Positions 1 to 5,538 are shown, counted from the first letter of the stretch. The stretch is 5,584 nt of DNA from Chloroflexota bacterium (GCA_003453555.1 DMLA01000180.1:1-5584); one strand, 5' to 3'. The notes: a model not told the origin generated them from the letters alone. Program-made: numbers and translations.

Positions 1-635
1 CGAGATAACTCCTCATCCACGGGGGGAAGGAGAGAAGGCAACATCTCGATGACCGTCACCTTGGTCCCTAGGGCGTTGAAGATACTAGCGAACTCCATGC
101 CGATCATCCCGCCCCCTACGATCACCAGATCAGAAGGGGCCTCCTCCAACTCCAAGATCTCGCTTGAGGTGAGGACCCCATCCAGATCTAAGCCCGGCAC
201 CGGGGGCTCCCTCGGCTCCGCCCCGGTGGCGATGATGATGCTTCTGGTAGATAGTTCCCTGCCTTCGACGGCGACCTTGTTCGGGGCCAGCAAGCGACCC
301 TTTCCCCTGAAGAGTTCGACTTTACGAGCCTGAAGCAAGGCCTCCACCCCGGAGACGAGCCTTTCCACCACCTTCTCCTTGCGAGCCATCATCTTGGCGA
401 AATCGAGGGCTGGCTCGGAGACCAAGATGCCGAACTCCTGGGCCCTCTCTATATCCAAGAGCAACTCCACGCTCCGGGCCAAGGTCTTGGTGGGGATACA
501 ACCCTCATTGAGGCAAACGCCCCCTACTCGCTTTTCCTCTACCAGGGCCACACGAGCCCCCAGTTGGGCTCCCCGCAAGGCGGCTACGTACCCTCCGGGG
601 CCTCCGCCGATAACCGTCAGATCATAATCAGCCAT
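1..635 (-). CDS. lpdA: Dihydrolipoyl dehydrogenase (E3), N-terminal 211 residues, cut by window edge
   Basis: This FAD-dependent enzyme reoxidises the dihydrolipoyl groups of 2-oxoacid dehydrogenase complexes or of the glycine cleavage H protein, passing electrons to NAD+ in the cytoplasm. Visible: an FAD-binding GGGPGG loop at residues 10-15; the redox disulfide motif GGVCLNEGCIPTK at about 38-50, with the cysteine pair C41/C46 spaced as in this family; the ATG run ending the FAD segment (IIIATGAEP); and the second, NAD-binding Rossmann loop VGGGMIGMEFAS at about 173-184. The family is usually about 460-475 residues, so somewhat under half is present, and the dimerisation domain with the His-Glu pair lies off the left edge. 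The ATG at 633-635 follows AGGAG (640-644) by 4 nt and lies inside the end of the radical SAM gene (8-nt overlap), so translation is probably coupled. No frame damage is seen. The identification as the lipoamide enzyme rather than mercuric or glutathione reductase rests on the spacing and sequence around the cysteine pair. Confidence 0.95.
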   Translation of the reverse strand, partial: MADYDLTVIGGGPGGYVAALRGAQLGARVALVEEKRVGGVCLNEGCIPTKTLARSVELLLDIERAQEFGILVSEPALDFAKMMARKEKVVERLVSGVEALLQARKVELFRGKGRLLAPNKVAVEGRELSTRSIIIATGAEPREPPVPGLDLDGVLTSSEILELEEAPSDLVIVGGGMIGMEFASIFNALGTKVTVIEMLPSLLPPVDEELS

Positions 636-1506
636 ATCTCTCCTCTCTTATCCACCCCACGGCGCAACACTCCTCGCGCCGCACGATCTCTAACCCCAGT
701 TCTTCTGCCAAAAGCACGGCCCCAGAAGCGGGGCTCACGATGCCGTTCACCCCAGCCCGCAGCGCCCAGGGGTCCAACAGATGTCTGTATTCTCCCCGAG
801 GGCGCATGCAACCCAGGTAAAGGGGAACGGTGGGAAAGCGAAGCCGCGCCTCTGCTATGAGGTCGATGACCCCCCTCAACTCTGGAGGCTCCCGCTCGGC
901 GTACCGGGTGCCAGAGGTAGGGGTGAAGACGATGAGGATGAGCCCCTCCACCCCCAACCCTTCCAGGATCTCCAGGGCTCGGTACTCCCCTACGATCTCT
1001 CCCCCCTTTAGACCGACCGTGATATGGGGGATTAGGGAGAAATAGCCCCGCAAAAGGTGGTAAGTCTTCACGTAGTCCTCCACCCGCCGCTCCAGGCCGT
1101 ACACCTCCTGGATCGTCTCGTCATCCCCCACGAAATCGAAGGAGATCACATCTACATAAGGAGCGATAGCCTCCGCTTCCTCCCGCTCGATGAGGCCCAC
1201 ATGCCAGTTCATCACCCGGCCACTCCGCAAGGTTTTTATCTTCGCCAGACCTCTCGTCACCGGCACCTTCCCCGAGGGGTCGCACCCCCCAGAGATGAGG
1301 CAACTGGTGGCCCCTTCAACCTGAGCCTTCCAGATGGGCATCATCGACCTCAGGTACACCCCCCCACAGTGGGCGCAATGGAGGGCACAATGGGGCCCGG
1401 TGAGACTGATAGTCGCCGTGCTCAGGGGGTAATCAAAGGCCACCCTGGGCGCAAAGTTAGCCTCACGAACCCGCCACGCTGATTCTACTCGCTCCTCTAA
1501 CTCCAT
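628..1506 (-). CDS. lipS1: Radical SAM protein, biotin-synthase-related; candidate LipS1-like lipoyl synthase component
   Basis: A 292-residue radical SAM enzyme. The cluster motif CALHCAHC gives C40, C44 and C47 (CxxxCxxC). It is followed by SGGCDPSGKVP (about 72-82), which occupies the place of the usual SAM-contacting GGE-like motif. Further cysteines are C69, C75, C233 (LGCMRP) and an adjacent pair C280-C281 near the C-terminus. I recognise the layout as that of the 'uncharacterised homologue of biotin synthase' group. In Thermococcus, two radical SAM proteins of biotin-synthase-related type, LipS1 and LipS2, together insert the sulfurs of lipoate in place of LipA. Immediate overlap with lpdA supports a lipoyl role (inference). 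The partner LipS2 is not in this window. The start is the first ATG after an in-frame TAG at 1507-1509. The nearest Shine-Dalgarno-like match (AGAGG) is weak and about 11 nt away. That this is a radical SAM gene is near certain; LipS1 against LipS2 or another biotin-synthase-like enzyme is about even odds. Confidence 0.62.
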   Translation of the reverse strand: MELEERVESAWRVREANFAPRVAFDYPLSTATISLTGPHCALHCAHCGGVYLRSMMPIWKAQVEGATSCLISGGCDPSGKVPVTRGLAKIKTLRSGRVMNWHVGLIEREEAEAIAPYVDVISFDFVGDDETIQEVYGLERRVEDYVKTYHLLRGYFSLIPHITVGLKGGEIVGEYRALEILEGLGVEGLILIVFTPTSGTRYAEREPPELRGVIDLIAEARLRFPTVPLYLGCMRPRGEYRHLLDPWALRAGVNGIVSPASGAVLLAEELGLEIVRREECCAVGWIREERYG

Positions 1507-1896
1507 CTATATACTATCCTCTAGCGAGAATTCGATCTCCTCCTCCTTAATCCGTAGCCGGAGGAGGGTCTTGTGAGCGCCTACAGGTAAGGAGTTACCC
1601 TCTTCACCTCTGCTCCCAAGTCGAACCGAAAGGAGAATGACGGTTCACCTCCCTAGCCCTGATAGCCGCCCCACCCGGGGGATGCAGAATGCCCCGCTCT
1701 AGAGGGCATGCTCGCCCCTCTCCCATCCCACAGGGATCCTGTAAGGACAGGGATACTTTACGTATATCTCCAAAAAGACCTCCCAGAGCGTGCAGAGACG
1801 TTCCTCATCTCCCATCGGAAACCATAAGAGTCGTTTCTCAGGCTTCCCTTCACACAGATACTAGAAAAGAGGGTATCCGCATCCTCGACCACTCTC
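1507..1896 (-). other. Long noncoding leader/intergenic stretch upstream of the radical SAM gene
   Basis: No convincing protein gene on either strand. If the minus promoter at 1897-1924 is used, transcription starts near 1890 and gives a leader of about 380 nt. It contains small perfect inverted repeats: arms 1857-1861/1873-1877 (GATAC/GTATC), 1689-1694/1704-1709 (ATGCCC/GGGCAT, 9-nt loop), 1623-1628/1641-1646 (GAACCG/CGGTTC, 12-nt loop) and 1586-1590/1595-1599 (GGTAA/TTACC, 4-nt loop). It also holds the expanded 19-nt element at 1726-1764. A GGAGGAGGAG purine run on the minus strand (about 1534-1543) lies about 28 nt before the start codon, too far to be its ribosome-binding site. None of the hairpins is followed by a T-run, so I do not call a terminator. 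I recognise no known riboswitch. A frame on the minus strand is open from 1644 to a TAG that abuts the downstream ATG, but it has no usual start codon. Confidence 0.5.
1726..1764 (-). repeat. Expanded copy of the 19-nt intergenic element
   Basis: On the minus strand this reads TACGTAAAGTATCCCTGT, then 17 extra bases, then GGGA. The first 16 bases (1749-1764) match 5405-5420 exactly. ATCCCTGT occurs twice, 17 bp apart (plus-strand ACAGGGAT at 1747-1754 and 1730-1737), so the copy looks like the 19-nt element with a 17-bp internal expansion. The right part still forms the palindrome TCCC-N3-GGGA (1726-1736). An imperfect hairpin, ATCCTGT paired with ACAGGGAT, spans 1736-1754. The element has the same orientation relative to the downstream gene as the two copies before the PHP gene. 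Its function is unknown. Confidence 0.6.
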
Positions 1897-1924
1897 AGTA
1901 TAGCAAACCAAGATGAAATTGCAA
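1897..1924 (-). promoter_or_regulatory. Candidate sigma70-type promoter for the radical SAM-lpdA operon
   Basis: Read on the minus strand: -35 TTGCAA (1924-1919, 4 of 6 to TTGACA), a 16-nt spacer, and -10 TATACT (1902-1897, 5 of 6) preceded by TGC, which makes an extended -10. The predicted start is near 1890, about 380 nt before the start codon. It is back to back with the plus-strand promoter, the -35 boxes being 11 nt apart. Found by eye only. A second promoter nearer the gene is not excluded. Confidence 0.45.
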
Positions 1925-1935
1925 CGCCTATGGGC

Positions 1936-1964
1936 TTGCCTAACCGAGAAGATGGTAATATAAT
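1936..1964 (+). promoter_or_regulatory. Sigma70-type promoter for lepB-deoC-aor
   Basis: TTGCCT (1936-1941, 4 of 6 to the -35 consensus), an exact 17-nt spacer and a perfect TATAAT (1959-1964). Transcription would begin near 1971, just before the Shine-Dalgarno site at 1975-1980, giving a leader of about 16 nt. The ATG at 1930 lies upstream of this promoter and so would not be on the message, which helps fix the lepB start at 1987. Confidence 0.7.
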
Positions 1965-1974
1965 CACCCTCAAA

Positions 1975-1980
1975 AGGAGG
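1975..1980 (+). promoter_or_regulatory. Strong ribosome-binding site deciding the TTG start of lepB
   Basis: AGGAGG, 6 nt before the TTG at 1987-1989. The longer reading frame from ATG 1930 would have to translate through this site (as Lys-Arg-Arg) and has no such site of its own. The TTG is therefore preferred. Confidence 0.8.
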
Positions 1981-1986
1981 TTCATC

Positions 1987-2559
1987 TTGAACGAGGAACT
2001 CCCAGACGAAGAATGGGACCGCTGGGCGGACGCCAAGTCTTTTCTTCGCGAGATCGTAGAGACCATCGTCCTCACTCTCATCATCTACGGGCTAGTCAGT
2101 CTGGGCTTTCGGAACTTCCGCGTCATCCAGACCAGCATGGAGCCCAATTTTCACGATGGCCAATATCTGGTGGTCAACAAACTGACTTACCGCCTCCATC
2201 CGCCAGAGCGAGGGGATGTCATCATCTTCCACCCCCCTACCAACCCGGAGAAGGAGTACATCAAGCGGGTCATCGGCCTGCCGGATGAAACGGTGGAGAT
2301 CAGGGAGGGGTACGTCTATGTCGATGGCCGGCGTCTGGAGGAATCATACATCGCCCAGGTCAATCGGCACGGTTCGTGGGGCCCCTCCGTCGTGGGGCAA
2401 GATGAATATTTCGTCCTGGGAGACAACCGGAACAACTCCAGCGACTCTCGCACTTGGGGGATGCTCCCCCGCGAGAACATCGTGGGCAAGGCCTGGCTAT
2501 CTTATTGGCCCCCTCAAGAATGGGGGCTCGTACCCCACTACACCTTCGTCTCTGGATAA
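1987..2559 (+). CDS. lepB: Signal peptidase I
   Basis: A membrane-anchored serine protease that removes signal peptides from exported proteins on the outer face of the cytoplasmic membrane. It has 190 residues from the TTG start. In order: a short acidic cytoplasmic N-terminus (1-22), one membrane segment at about 24-41, box B with the nucleophile Ser50 (TSMEPNFHDG), box C RGDVIIFHPP (75-84), box D with the general base Lys93 (EYIKRVIGLP), and box E GDNRNNSSDSR (145-155). It has a single membrane span and no large insert, as in Gram-positive and Chloroflexota-type enzymes. One oddity is box D, which reads GLPDE where most family members have GLPGD. The gene opens the plus-strand operon directly behind a strong promoter. 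Its stop codon is followed by an 11-nt gap carrying the Shine-Dalgarno site of deoC. Its job has no obvious link to the two metabolic genes that follow; sharing a transcript may be only positional. Confidence 0.96.
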   Translation: MNEELPDEEWDRWADAKSFLREIVETIVLTLIIYGLVSLGFRNFRVIQTSMEPNFHDGQYLVVNKLTYRLHPPERGDVIIFHPPTNPEKEYIKRVIGLPDETVEIREGYVYVDGRRLEESYIAQVNRHGSWGPSVVGQDEYFVLGDNRNNSSDSRTWGMLPRENIVGKAWLSYWPPQEWGLVPHYTFVSG

Positions 2560-2570
2560 AAGGAGAAGAG

Positions 2571-3539
2571 ATGGATGCGAAGGCTTTCCCCCCTACCCTC
2601 GATGATGAATCAAGGGTTCCCCTGGTCGAGTTTCCCCCCCAAGACCTGGTGGAGATCATCGAAGAACTCACCCCAGAAAAGGTAGCCGGTCTCATCGATG
2701 TCACCGATCTTAAGGCCGATACTCAGGAGCCCAAGATCAGGAAGATGGTCAACTGGGCGCTGGATTACGGTTTCTACGCCATCTGTGTCAACCCGGTGGA
2801 GGTCGATCTACTGCCCAGGTTACTCAAAGGTAGCCCGGTCAAAGAGTCTTACGTGCTCGACTTTCCCCTGGGAAAATCCTCTATTCAGAGCAAGAGCCGG
2901 CAGGCAGCGGAGATAGTAGAGACGAGCCGAGATCTGAGAGGGAAGGGGCCCGGCAACGTAGAACTCGACATGGTGATCAACGTTGGCCGCTTCAAGAGGG
3001 ATCGAAACTACACTCGGGAAGAGATCGAAGCGGTGGTCCAGGCTGCCGAGGGGGAATCGGTCAAAGTGATAATCCGCTCTGGGGAACTGACCGAGGAAGA
3101 GATCGTAGAGGTGTGTCAGGTGGCCAAGGAGGCGGGAGCCCATTTCGTGAAGAACTCCACCGGTATGGACGCCCTGGGTGCTACCCCCGAGCATATCTGG
3201 CTGATGAGAGAAGCGGTGGGTCCCGATATAGGTGTCAAGGCGGCTGGAGGTATCAAAGACGCCATGACCGTGGTGAGGTTGATCTATGCCGGGGCAAAAG
3301 AACCTGAACTGAGAAATCCCCTTCGATTCAGGATCGGCACCAGTAGCCCCTTGAACATCCTAGCCACCATGAACTGGATAAGGCTCAACCCCCAGGCCTG
3401 GGCGGAGGCTAAAGTCATCCCCTGCACCATCTGTCCTCACGGCCAGACAGCCAAGCAAAGGAGAGAGGTTCGGGAGATCTACATGAAAAAGTGCCGCCTC
3501 TGCCCCTACAGGCGGTACAGAAAGGACAAGGACTTCTGA
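2571..3539 (+). CDS. deoC: Deoxyribose-phosphate aldolase family protein with a four-cysteine C-terminal tail
   Basis: A class I aldolase of the DeoC family, which cleaves 2-deoxyribose 5-phosphate into glyceraldehyde 3-phosphate and acetaldehyde during deoxynucleoside breakdown. It has 322 residues against about 220-260 for usual DeoC. The TIM-barrel part spans about 35-272. Key positions are retained: D133 (ELDMVINVG), the Schiff-base lysine K194 in FVKNSTGM, K223 in GVKAAGGI, and the phosphate-binding RIGTSS (254-259). Changes: the first-strand motif reads LIDVTDL instead of the usual DHTLL-type, and the KVIIE(T) strand reads KVIIRS (165-170). There is an extra N-terminal segment of about 30 residues. 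The C-terminal tail (about 281-322) carries C285-x2-C288 and C308-x2-C311 in a basic context, which looks like a zinc or iron-sulfur site. The ATG at 2571 has AGGAG 5 nt upstream; a longer frame reaching back into lepB is rejected. The stop overlaps the start of the oxidoreductase by 1 nt. The fold is secure; the exact substrate is not. Confidence 0.88.
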   Translation: MDAKAFPPTLDDESRVPLVEFPPQDLVEIIEELTPEKVAGLIDVTDLKADTQEPKIRKMVNWALDYGFYAICVNPVEVDLLPRLLKGSPVKESYVLDFPLGKSSIQSKSRQAAEIVETSRDLRGKGPGNVELDMVINVGRFKRDRNYTREEIEAVVQAAEGESVKVIIRSGELTEEEIVEVCQVAKEAGAHFVKNSTGMDALGATPEHIWLMREAVGPDIGVKAAGGIKDAMTVVRLIYAGAKEPELRNPLRFRIGTSSPLNILATMNWIRLNPQAWAEAKVIPCTICPHGQTAKQRREVREIYMKKCRLCPYRRYRKDKDF

Positions 3540-5374
3540 TGGTAAGAGGCGGCTTCCACGGTAAGATCCTGCGGGTCGATCTCAGCCAAGAACGGATCAG
3601 CATAGAACCCCTGGAAGACAACCTGGCCCGAGAGTACATAGGGGGGCGCGGGTTAGGAAGCGTGATCCTTTGGCATGAACTTCCGCCCCAGACAGACCCC
3701 CTCTCTCCAGGGAACAAGTTGATATTGGCCACCGGCCCCCTGAATGGGACGGGGGCGGCCCTTTCCTCTCGCTACGAGGTGGTGACCAAATCACCCCTCA
3801 CCAACACTATCTTGAGCGCCAACTCCGGCGGCCGCTTCCCCATCGCTCTGAAGAGGACGGGGTTCGATGTTATAGTCATAGAGGGCGCAGCCCAAAACCC
3901 CTCTTACCTATGGGTAGATGACCAGAAGGTGGAACTGAGAGATGCTTCCTCCTTGTGGGGCCTGAACAGCCACCAGACCACTGATAGGCTGCTAAAGGAG
4001 ACACCTAAGGCAGCGGTAGCCTGTATTGGCCCCGCGGGAGAGAAGGGGGTGCTTTTCGCCTCGGTGATGAACGAAAAGGACCGGGCGGCGGGAAGAGGCG
4101 GGGCTGGCTGTGTGATGGGAGCAAAGAAACTGAAGGCGGTAGTGGTCCAGGGAAGCCATAAGACGCCCATTGCCGACCCTGAGGGGTTCCAAGAGGCCAG
4201 GGAGGACGCTCTCGCCATCTTGAGCGAGGCCCCCATCACCAAGAACGCCCTGAAGGAGTACGGAACTGCGGTTCTCATCAATATCATCAACGAATACGGC
4301 GCACTCCCCACCCGAAACTTCCAAGAGGGGTACTTCCCGGACGCCGACTCCGTCTCCGGGGAGACCCTCAAAGAACTCCTCTACGAGCGGAGCGTGGCCT
4401 GCGCTACCTGCTCCGTGGCCTGCGGCAGAGCCACCAGGACGACGGATCGCCACGGGGAAGGGCCTGAGTACGAAACCATCTGGGCCTTAGGCCCCACCTG
4501 CGGGGTGAAGGACCTAGAGGTGATCGCTGAGGCCAACTACAACTGCAACGAACTGGGGTTCGATACCATATCCGCCGGCAACACCATCGCCTGTGCCATG
4601 GAACTATGGGAGAGGGGATACCTGGATAAAGCCACCCAGGAGATGATAAGGGAGGAGTTGGGTGGGGATCTACAGTTCGGGAACGGTGAGGCGGTGCTCA
4701 AATGCACCGAACTGATCGGCCGAAACGAGGGCTTCGGCAAATACCTGGCCCAGGGCTCTTTCCGATTGGCCTCTCGCTTCGGCCACCCGGAACTCTCCAT
4801 GAGCGTCAAGGGTCTAGAACTCCCAGCCTATGACCCCCGCGGCTTTAGGGCCATGGGCCTGGCCTATGCCACCTCCAACCGAGGTGGTTGTCATCTGCGG
4901 GCCTATCTCATCGGCCCCGAGGCTCTAGCCGCTCCCTACGCCGTGGACCGCTTCACCAGCGAGGGCAAAGCCGCCCTGGTCAAACTATATCAGGACTTGA
5001 GCGCGGTCATCGACTCCCTGGGCCTCTGCATCTTCACCATCTTCGCCCTCAACCCCGAGCATTACGCTAGCCTCCTCTCCACAGTGACCGGGGAGCCCCT
5101 AAAGGCAAGACAACTCTTGAGGATGGGCGAAAGGATCTGGAACCTGGAGCGCCTCTTCAACCTGAGAGAGGGGTTTAGCAAGAAGGACGATCGCTTACCC
5201 CCTAGGTTCTCCCAAGAGACCTTGCCCCGCGGCCACTCCAAGAACCAGGTAGTAGACCTTGAACCTATGCTGGAAGAATATTATAGGCTCCGGGGTTGGG
5301 ATAAAGACGGCGTCCCCACCGAAGAGAAACTGAAAGAGTTGGGACTAGAAAAAGTGGTGGATGATCGCGATTAG
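3539..5374 (+). CDS. aor: Aldehyde:ferredoxin oxidoreductase (tungsten/pterin enzyme)
   Basis: A cytoplasmic enzyme that oxidises aldehydes to carboxylic acids and reduces ferredoxin, using a tungstopterin and one [4Fe-4S] cluster. It has 611 residues, close to the 605 of Pyrococcus AOR. The N-terminal pterin-binding domain (about 1-210) shows EYIGGRGLG (32-40), SRYEVVTKSP (77-86) and SANSGGRFPIALKRTGFD (93-110). The cluster ligands C288-x2-C291-x3-C295 lie in VACATCSVACGR and the fourth is C497 in DSLGLCIF; the positions nearly equal those of the Pyrococcus enzyme. PEYET (309-313) and H452 in GGCHLR sit where the catalytic glutamate and histidine are expected. The ATG at 3539 (TGATG overlap with the deoC stop, AAGGA 6 nt upstream) is chosen over an ATG at 3491 buried in deoC. 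No MoaD/ThiS-like gene or ferredoxin gene follows directly. Other subfamilies (formaldehyde, glyceraldehyde-3-phosphate or WOR-type) cannot be excluded by eye. The neighbour deoC makes acetaldehyde a natural candidate substrate. Confidence 0.93.
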   Translation: MVRGGFHGKILRVDLSQERISIEPLEDNLAREYIGGRGLGSVILWHELPPQTDPLSPGNKLILATGPLNGTGAALSSRYEVVTKSPLTNTILSANSGGRFPIALKRTGFDVIVIEGAAQNPSYLWVDDQKVELRDASSLWGLNSHQTTDRLLKETPKAAVACIGPAGEKGVLFASVMNEKDRAAGRGGAGCVMGAKKLKAVVVQGSHKTPIADPEGFQEAREDALAILSEAPITKNALKEYGTAVLINIINEYGALPTRNFQEGYFPDADSVSGETLKELLYERSVACATCSVACGRATRTTDRHGEGPEYETIWALGPTCGVKDLEVIAEANYNCNELGFDTISAGNTIACAMELWERGYLDKATQEMIREELGGDLQFGNGEAVLKCTELIGRNEGFGKYLAQGSFRLASRFGHPELSMSVKGLELPAYDPRGFRAMGLAYATSNRGGCHLRAYLIGPEALAAPYAVDRFTSEGKAALVKLYQDLSAVIDSLGLCIFTIFALNPEHYASLLSTVTGEPLKARQLLRMGERIWNLERLFNLREGFSKKDDRLPPRFSQETLPRGHSKNQVVDLEPMLEEYYRLRGWDKDGVPTEEKLKELGLEKVVDDRD

Positions 5375-5404
5375 AGCCACCCAGGTCACGGCCAGCACTG
5401 GCGT

Positions 5405-5426
5405 TACGTAAAGTATCCCTATGGGA
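5405..5426 (+). repeat. 19-nt intergenic element, copy 1 upstream of the PHP gene
   Basis: GTAAAGTATCCCTATGGGA at 5408-5426, preceded by TAC. It matches the copy at 5466-5484 at 17 of 19 positions, and 5405-5420 is identical to the minus strand of 1749-1764. The right half is the palindrome TCCC-N3-GGGA. The shared, exact sequence in two separate noncoding regions argues for a selected or mobile element, not chance. Confidence 0.65.
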
Positions 5427-5465
5427 GAAGAAGGTTTTAGAGGGCTCGCCTAGGCATAGATATAG

Positions 5466-5484
5466 GTAAAGTATCCCCGTGGGA
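5466..5484 (+). repeat. 19-nt intergenic element, copy 2 upstream of the PHP gene
   Basis: GTAAAGTATCCCCGTGGGA, same orientation as copy 1 and 58 bp downstream of it. The two differences from copy 1 (TA to CG) fall in the centre of the TCCC-N3-GGGA palindrome, so both half-sites are kept. This is the pattern expected of a protein-binding site or a small stem. Confidence 0.65.
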
Positions 5485-5538
5485 AAGGCTAGCCTGCTCT
5501 CTTGCTCATCAAACCTTGCTGCCAATGAAGATGCAGAT

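Larger units (their letters stand above)
5375..5538 (+). other. Spacer between aor and the PHP gene
   Basis: A 164-nt noncoding stretch. It holds two copies of the 19-nt element, a near-palindrome GCCAG-CA-CTGGC (5391-5402) just after aor, and the 8-bp palindrome GCCTAGGC (5448-5455). I see no stem followed by a T-run, so no intrinsic terminator is called, and no clear -35/-10 pair for the PHP gene. Confidence 0.6.

Noticed and set aside
49..1482. Several plus-strand open frames opposite lpdA and the radical SAM gene
   Set aside because: They are antisense shadows: the minus-strand frames carry clear family motifs, and the plus-strand products are low-complexity Arg/Ser/Pro-rich sequences with no recognisable domain.
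1637..1702. Small plus-strand frame beginning after AGGAGA in the leader region
   Set aside because: The purine site is only 1 nt from the ATG, the product is about 21 residues with no feature of note, and the location is the loop of an inverted repeat.
1689..1916. A 75-residue plus-strand open frame in the intergenic region
   Set aside because: It has no convincing ribosome-binding site, a Pro/Arg/Ser-rich sequence and no recognisable motif, and it overlaps the intergenic repeat element.
1930..1986. N-terminal extension of lepB from ATG 1930
   Set aside because: The ATG precedes the promoter -35 box and the frame reads through the strong AGGAGG site; the TTG at 1987 fits both signals.
1758..2084. 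A 108-residue minus-strand open frame
   Set aside because: Its first half is antisense to lepB and both promoter candidates; the remainder shows no domain.
2454..2570. Longer deoC start inside lepB
   Set aside because: It would overlap lepB by more than 100 nt. ATG 2571 has a proper Shine-Dalgarno site and leaves all aldolase motifs intact.
3491..3538. Longer aor start inside deoC
   Set aside because: AOR proteins normally begin close to the GKILRVDLS strand, and ATG 3539 has a ribosome-binding site and the stop/start overlap with deoC.
5375..5460. Terminator after aor
   Set aside because: The inverted repeat at 5391-5402 has only a 2-nt centre and no T-run follows; other palindromes are too short to call.
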